Shown here piece by piece: positions 60,584-64,000 of a DNA stretch of 64,000 bases. Origin of the DNA: UBA6398 sp963644855. GTDB taxonomy: Bacteria > Bacteroidota > Bacteroidia > Bacteroidales > Bacteroidaceae. Numbering within the stretch: the first letter of the stretch is position 1; each line of letters opens with the position of its first letter. The notes below the pieces were generated by a model. It saw only the letters and a program-made list of their open reading frames with translations. It was not told the origin of the DNA and ran no database searches. The DNA lies in the NCBI GenBank assembly GCA_963644855.1, contig CAVIQL010000008.1, positions 19,864 through 83,863 on the forward strand, read 5' to 3'. Made by a program: the position numbers and the translations under genes.

Positions 60584-60611
60584 CACTAAACCACAAAAAC
60601 TACTCCAAATT

Positions 60612-61136
60612 ATGGAAGATCGCATAAAGCAAGTGATGGAATCTTTAGGGTTGTCGCAACAAGAATTTGCGCAAAAGTTGGGACTCTCTCCAGCTTCGCT
60701 TTCGAATATATTCAATGGTCGTTCTAAAGCAACCAATAATCATGTGCAGGCAATCCACCGAGCATTTCCGTCAATCAATACAAATTGGTTGATGTTTGGT
60801 GAGGGAAACATGTTGGAGGGTCCTGAAAAAAACATTTCTAATCCTTCTACTCAAAATTCGGGAGAAAGTTCGGCTGATGGCTCTTCTACTCTACTCGAAT
60901 TTGGAACCGGTGAAAATGGTATGGCTTCGGGTGGTGCTGCTATGGATTTGTTTTCGGGTTTGAAGGGTTCTGGTTCTAATAATTCCGAAACTCAAAAAAA
61001 CGGTGCTAAGACTATTACGAAAGTTGTAACGGAACAAAAAATCGTGCGCCCGAAAATATTGGAAATTCGCGTTTTTTATGACGACCAAACCTTTGAAAGT
61101 TTTGTGCCGTCTGAGAAACGCAATGTTTCACGCTAA
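60612..61136 (+). CDS. Helix-turn-helix (XRE-type) regulator
   Basis: 174 residues. The N-terminal HTH_3 domain (MEDRIKQVMESLGLSQQEFA, LGLSPASLSNIFNGRSK) is followed by TNWLMFGEGNML, a Ser/Gly-rich linker (about 80-130) and a C-terminal conserved segment VRPKILEIRVFYDDQTFESF. It resembles CI-like housekeeping regulators widespread in Bacteroidales, not tied to a phage here. Autoregulation is possible from the palindrome at its promoter. Confidence 0.85.
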   Translation: MEDRIKQVMESLGLSQQEFAQKLGLSPASLSNIFNGRSKATNNHVQAIHRAFPSINTNWLMFGEGNMLEGPEKNISNPSTQNSGESSADGSSTLLEFGTGENGMASGGAAMDLFSGLKGSGSNNSETQKNGAKTITKVVTEQKIVRPKILEIRVFYDDQTFESFVPSEKRNVSR

Positions 61137-61152
61137 ACATTACTGACAAAAT

Positions 61153-61188
61153 GACATGCATTGAAAAATGCGTGTCGTTTGTTTTTTA
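61153..61188 (+). terminator. Terminator after the HTH gene
   Basis: GACATGCATT (61153-61162) pairs with AATGCGTGTC (61167-61176) around GAAA, followed by GTTTGTTTTTT. Confidence 0.88.
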
Positions 61189-61390
61189 AGCACCATTGGT
61201 TTTGTTGTTTGTTATTGTGTGAGTAAAAATCGTAATGAGGCTTGTTGTTTTTCGTATGTGGCTTGTTGTAAAAATTGCACTATATTCAAACCTACTATAA
61301 TTCTGTTTTAAGAAAAACGTGTGCGGTTTTGTGGGTGTTTTATACGGATATCGTTTGTTTGATTGCTGAAATGAGTTGAACTACGAGCAT

Positions 61391-61415
61391 TAAAAAAGGT
61401 CCTCATTCGGACCTC
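61391..61415 (-). terminator. Terminator overlapping the stop codon of the LolA-like gene
   Basis: GGTCC (61398-61402) pairs with GGACC (61409-61413); the loop contains the TGA stop codon itself, and six T follow on the minus strand. Confidence 0.75.
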
Positions 61416-62047
61416 TTATCATATAATTTGTAGCTTTTGAATTTATCTTTTGGGAAGTTGAAAATATTGTCGTTTATACCTCCGCTTCTAAAGTTCGTTA
61501 TTTTTATTGTAGTCCAGAAAAACAGCACTTTTATCCTTAGGCTTTTTGGCGCTTGTGTGTTTCTGTCAAGATATATTTGCGCGTGTTTTATGTTTCCCTG
61601 CGTTTTGGGCTTAGCTTCGAGGGTTATAATGTAATCGGTCTTGTTTTCTGTGTAGCTATAATTGAAATTGTCGGGCGAGAATGTGAATTTGCCCGAATAC
61701 TTGTCTTTCTTGGGCGATTCTGCGTCGTAAAGTTCTACAGTTTTCTTCTTATGGTCTACTTTATAGTAGTCTTTGCCGTTACACCAGGCGCTGTATCTTG
61801 CTTCGTAAAACCGTTTTTTCTTGCCTTTCATGCTAATCGTGCCACTTGCCTTGTACAATCCCACGATGTTAACGGCATAGCTTAACGACGATCCGGCAGC
61901 TCCGTAAACCGAGTTGTATGCGTTGTTGAAAAGTTGCCGTGCTTTCTGTGCGTTTGATGCGCTTTCAGCGGCAGCGTGTATGGGTAGGGAAAAGGCTGTG
62001 GCAATCATAAAAACAACTTTAAGCCTTCCTTTCTTCAGAATGTTCAT
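61403..62047 (-). CDS. LolA-like periplasmic protein
   Basis: 214 residues with a signal peptide (cleavage near IHAAA). A single beta-rich domain of LolA/LppX type follows: ASGTISMKGKKKRFYEARYS, KTVELYDAESPK, FSPDNFNYSYTENKTDYIIT and AQIYLDRNTQAPKSLRIKVL. It may shuttle lipoproteins or lipids through the periplasm. The Lys-rich character is unusual. The promoter TAATTTTG lies about 45 bp upstream. Confidence 0.72.
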   Translation of the reverse strand: MNILKKGRLKVVFMIATAFSLPIHAAAESASNAQKARQLFNNAYNSVYGAAGSSLSYAVNIVGLYKASGTISMKGKKKRFYEARYSAWCNGKDYYKVDHKKKTVELYDAESPKKDKYSGKFTFSPDNFNYSYTENKTDYIITLEAKPKTQGNIKHAQIYLDRNTQAPKSLRIKVLFFWTTIKITNFRSGGINDNIFNFPKDKFKSYKLYDKRSE

Positions 62048-62091
62048 GTTTTTGAGTATGCTTTTTGTTTTGCCGCATCGTGCAGCACATG

Positions 62092-62099
62092 CAAAATTA
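62092..62099 (-). promoter_or_regulatory. -7 promoter element of the LolA-like gene
   Basis: On the minus strand this reads TAATTTTG, matching TAnnTTTG, 45 bp before the ATG. Confidence 0.55.
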
Positions 62100-62225
62100 G
62101 TAGTTTTCGCTCAAAATCCGCATGTTCTCCATTCTGTCGTTGTAAAAAGCGTCTCTATAAGCCTCAAACCGGCTGTTTTAAAACTGCGGCGTGTCGTGAT
62201 TGGGGAGGATATGAGGGTAGAAAAA

Positions 62226-62436
62226 ACTATAAGGCATCTTGCGAAAATTAGATGCGTCGGAATTTAAATTCCGGGTCTTGTAATTAAAACTACAAGGTAT
62301 CTTGTAAAAAGCCTCAATGCACCTCGTAAAAACCATATAGGATATTGCAAAAACAATGTCAGACCTTTTTTAAATAATATCCGACATTGTTTAAATAATG
62401 TCGGATATTATTTTTGTGGTATGCCGACAATGGTTT
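62226..62436. repeat. 21-bp dyad repeat array 16 (ten units, the longest)
   Basis: Units start at 62226, 62247, 62268, 62289, 62310 (22 nt), 62332, 62353, 62374, 62395 and 62416. The first six are diverged B/C types (ATAAGGCATCTTG, GATGCGTCGGAATT, CCGGGTCTTGTAATT, CAAGGTATCTTG, CAATGCACCTCG, CATATAGGATATTG). Then come AATGTCAGACCTT, AATATCCGACATT, AATGTCGGATATT and a B-type end. The total is 211 bp = 10 x 21 + 1. Confidence 0.9.
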
Positions 62437-62481
62437 AAATAGACCGTATGTGTTTGAAAACAAGGCAGTAAAATATATTTC

Positions 62482-62530
62482 TAAAAAACAAGAACTCTCC
62501 CTAAGTCTGCTTGGCTTGGGAGAGTTCTTA
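62482..62530 (-). terminator. Terminator of the LRR gene
   Basis: AAGAACTCTCCC (62490-62501) pairs perfectly with GGGAGAGTTCTT (62518-62529), and on the minus strand a T-run follows. Confidence 0.85.
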
Positions 62531-62653
62531 ATATCGCAGCATTTGCAGGGCTTGCATTCTTCCTAATAATATATATTGTAGGCAATTCCTACCGCTTCAT
62601 GGAAATGATGTAGGAGTTTCGAGACATTCCTACGGACGATGTTTTTTGCACGC

Positions 62654-63817
62654 CTATTTTATTATAGCCTTTTGGGCGTTTTTTCCTGCGTATATTATAT
62701 ATATGCCTACTGGTAAGGCTTTGCTTGTAGCCGTTTCGCCTTTTTTCAAGCTAAAAGTTTGGAGTTTTTCACCCAATATGGAGCATAAAGTGAATTTTCC
62801 GGCCTTCCCTTTTGCACTAATCCTAATGCGCTTGCCCGAAGTGTTAGTTTCAAAGCCTTCTCCATTGGTTTTTATCAAGTCTATACCCGTCAACTCACTT
62901 ATGTTGCGAAATGATTGCCAGCCAGTGGTGGCTTTGTAGATGTCTAATGTGCCTTTCGGAACTATCAAGTTGCGGTTGCAGTTTGAGAATGTGCCGGTTG
63001 TTATTGTCGGTGGCGTTTGCCATTCCACTCTCACCGTGTCGAGGTTGCGGCATTCGGCAAAAGCAAAATCGCCTATGCTTTCTACTGTTTGCGGAATGCT
63101 CACAGAGGTAAGCCCACTGCCGTTGAACGCGTCGTTTTCTATGGTCTTCACGCTCGCTGCAAAGGTTACGCTTTTCAAGCTCTCGCAATACCAGAACGCA
63201 GAACTCCTTATCGTTTCCACTCCATCGGGTATGCTGAGAGCCTCGGCGCTTCCCGCATGGGCAATGAGCGATGCTCCGTCTTTGCTATATACATTTCCGC
63301 CCACTGATTTGAAATTTTGATTTTCCTCCGCTATATATATATTGTCTAATGCGGTGCAATACATAAAACTTCCCGGTTCTATATAATTCAAATTCTTACC
63401 TATATTCAACTGTTTTAGGCTGCGACACCCCGTGAATACCGCATTATTGATAGCAGTTACCTTTTCGGGAATCGTGAGTGCTTCCAATTTTGAACAATTC
63501 CAAAACGCCGCGCGGGCAATATTCGTTATGGTTGTGGGGAGGACAATGCTTATCATCGCTTTACACCCGAAAAATCCGCTTGCGGCAATTCCTTTTACAG
63601 CATATTTCGTTGTTGTGCCGTCGTTGGTGTATTCCACCGTGTCGGGAATCACTACATTTTCCTCCGTCTTGCTTTGCGCTTTCACCACCACGCTATCACC
63701 GCCAATTATAAACGTCAGTCCGTTTTCGCTGAACGACTGTGCCTGTGCTACGGTGCCTATCGCTGTCAATGCAGTTAGCGCAAAAACGCGCGCTGCCAAA
63801 TTGTTTCTGAAATTCAT
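62654..63817 (-). CDS. Secreted leucine-rich-repeat (BspA-type) protein with putative type IX sorting domain
   Basis: 387 residues with a signal peptide (cleavage near VAQAQ). About eight LRR_5/BspA-type repeats follow (GFFGCKAMISIVLPTTITNI, AFWNCSKLEALTIPEKVTAI, AFNGSGLTSVSIPQTVESIG). The last 65 residues (GKRIRISAKGKAGKFTLCSI, then LPVGIYIIYAGKNAQKAIIK) resemble a type A T9SS C-terminal signal ending GxYIIxxxxxxxKxIIK. If so, it is exported and anchored on the surface. Similar LRR proteins bind host matrix or other bacteria. Confidence 0.85.
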   Translation of the reverse strand: MNFRNNLAARVFALTALTAIGTVAQAQSFSENGLTFIIGGDSVVVKAQSKTEENVVIPDTVEYTNDGTTTKYAVKGIAASGFFGCKAMISIVLPTTITNIARAAFWNCSKLEALTIPEKVTAINNAVFTGCRSLKQLNIGKNLNYIEPGSFMYCTALDNIYIAEENQNFKSVGGNVYSKDGASLIAHAGSAEALSIPDGVETIRSSAFWYCESLKSVTFAASVKTIENDAFNGSGLTSVSIPQTVESIGDFAFAECRNLDTVRVEWQTPPTITTGTFSNCNRNLIVPKGTLDIYKATTGWQSFRNISELTGIDLIKTNGEGFETNTSGKRIRISAKGKAGKFTLCSILGEKLQTFSLKKGETATSKALPVGIYIIYAGKNAQKAIIK

Positions 63818-63846
63818 TTAATAAAAATTGAAGTAAATACGCCTGC

Positions 63847-63854
63847 AAAGTTAG
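63847..63854 (-). promoter_or_regulatory. -7 promoter element of the LRR gene
   Basis: On the minus strand this reads TAACTTTG, matching TAnnTTTG, 30 nt before the ATG at 63817. The remaining 145 bp to the window end hold no gene I can support. Confidence 0.6.
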
Positions 63855-64000
63855 CAAATAGCCGGATAGACAACTCCAAAAACGCTTTGCTAAATCATAT
63901 ACCTCTTGTTTGAGTGATTGTGTCCGTTTTAATTTAGAGTCTGCCGCTTTGTCGTTTTTTTGTATGTGGAATGTGTTGTGATTTTTGCGGGGTATGGTTG

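Larger units (their letters stand above)
59609..60611. other. AT-rich gene-free kilobase
   Basis: No believable gene lies here on either strand. From about 59990 the sequence becomes very AT-rich. Visible parts are a parS-like palindrome (59975-59990), two copies of TTTGTAAATTAC (near 60323 and 60552), the hairpin AGGCGT-AAA-ACGCCT (60396-60410) and the promoter of the next gene. Consensus DnaA boxes are absent. Confidence 0.7.
62048..62653. other. Intergenic region between the LolA-like and LRR genes
   Basis: This 606-bp region holds the LolA-like promoter (62092-62099), the ten-unit repeat array 16 (62226-62436), the terminator of the LRR gene (62482-62530) and short inverted repeats near 62580-62635 (GTAGG/CCTAC). 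There is no gene. Confidence 0.75.

Noticed and set aside
59609..60611. Chromosomal replication origin in the AT-rich kilobase
   Set aside because: No consensus DnaA boxes could be found and dnaA, dnaN or other origin-linked genes are absent; only a single imperfect parS-like site argues for it.
1518..62436. CRISPR interpretation of the repeat arrays
   Set aside because: Units are contiguous 21-mers without unique spacers, cores vary, arrays are many and short, and no cas gene is in the window.
1518..62436. Arrays as ordinary intrinsic terminators
   Set aside because: They occur between divergent genes and within a coding sequence, and real GC-rich terminators with T-runs are present separately beside several of them.

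Overview
The window is chromosomal DNA from a member of the Bacteroidales. This rests on the LpxC-FabZ fusion, a Bacteroidetes-type omega subunit, DUF4293, DUF2023, DUF4421 and DUF1680 proteins, PorX and a PorW/SprE-like lipoprotein, a TonB-dependent receptor with a carboxypeptidase-like extension, and many promoters with the Bacteroidetes -7 element TAnnTTTG. The genus cannot be fixed from the sequence. Nearly all genes look intact and chromosomal. I see no insertion sequence, prophage, CRISPR array or rRNA operon; one tRNA (Pro, GGG) is present.

Layout. 1-4 kb: a gene end at the left edge, a membrane AraC-type regulator, then bamD, rpoZ, a DUF4293 protein and ssb. 4-11 kb (minus strand): a GH127/DUF1680 arabinofuranosidase-type enzyme, rsgA, frr, tsaE, porX and an MFS carrier. 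11-18 kb: a MerR regulator divergent from alaS, a DUF2023 gene with fldA, and groES-groEL. 18-26 kb: guaB, two SurA/parvulin-type chaperones, an OstA/LptA-like protein and mutL. 26-34 kb: lpxD, lpxC-fabZ, lpxA, a pRiA4b ORF-3-like gene, miaA and a class A penicillin-binding protein. 34-45 kb: a PurF-like protein lacking the usual catalytic cysteine, GH27, a secreted propeller-like protein, a PorW/SprE-like lipoprotein and GH9. 45-53 kb: tRNA-Pro, aroA, small membrane proteins, GH3, a HAD phosphatase, panB and an MFS carrier. 53-64 kb: a TonB-dependent receptor, DUF4421, an HsdR_N-like nuclease-fold protein, AMP nucleosidase, holA, an AT-rich gene-free stretch of about 1 kb, a helix-turn-helix regulator, a LolA-like protein and a leucine-rich-repeat protein with a C-terminal domain resembling a type IX secretion signal.

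Common themes are outer-membrane building (BamD, SurA-type chaperones, OstA, Lpx enzymes), type IX secretion (PorX, PorW/SprE-like, a putative sorting domain) and use of plant or host glycans (GH127, GH27, GH9, GH3). The glycosidases are scattered single genes, not a classical SusCD locus.

The most unusual signal is an interspersed family of at least 16 arrays, about one per 4 kb, built from 21-bp units (about 86 units in all). Each typical unit is a 13-bp dyad made of two 6-bp half-sites around one central base, joined to the next unit by an 8-bp linker often containing TTTAAA. Half-sites come from a small set (AATATC, AATGTC, AATAAC, AAGGTC, AAAGTC and their complements), so an array looks alike on both strands. 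Units hold a 21-bp register, equal to two helical turns or seven codons, with rare 1-nt slips. Fifteen arrays lie between genes and none lies in a tight operon junction. The sixteenth lies in frame inside the GH9 gene, where it encodes a 28-residue linker. I do not recognise this family by name. The closest known analogies are REP/BIME elements and the tandem-repeat BrickBuilt elements of Porphyromonas; identity with either is not shown.
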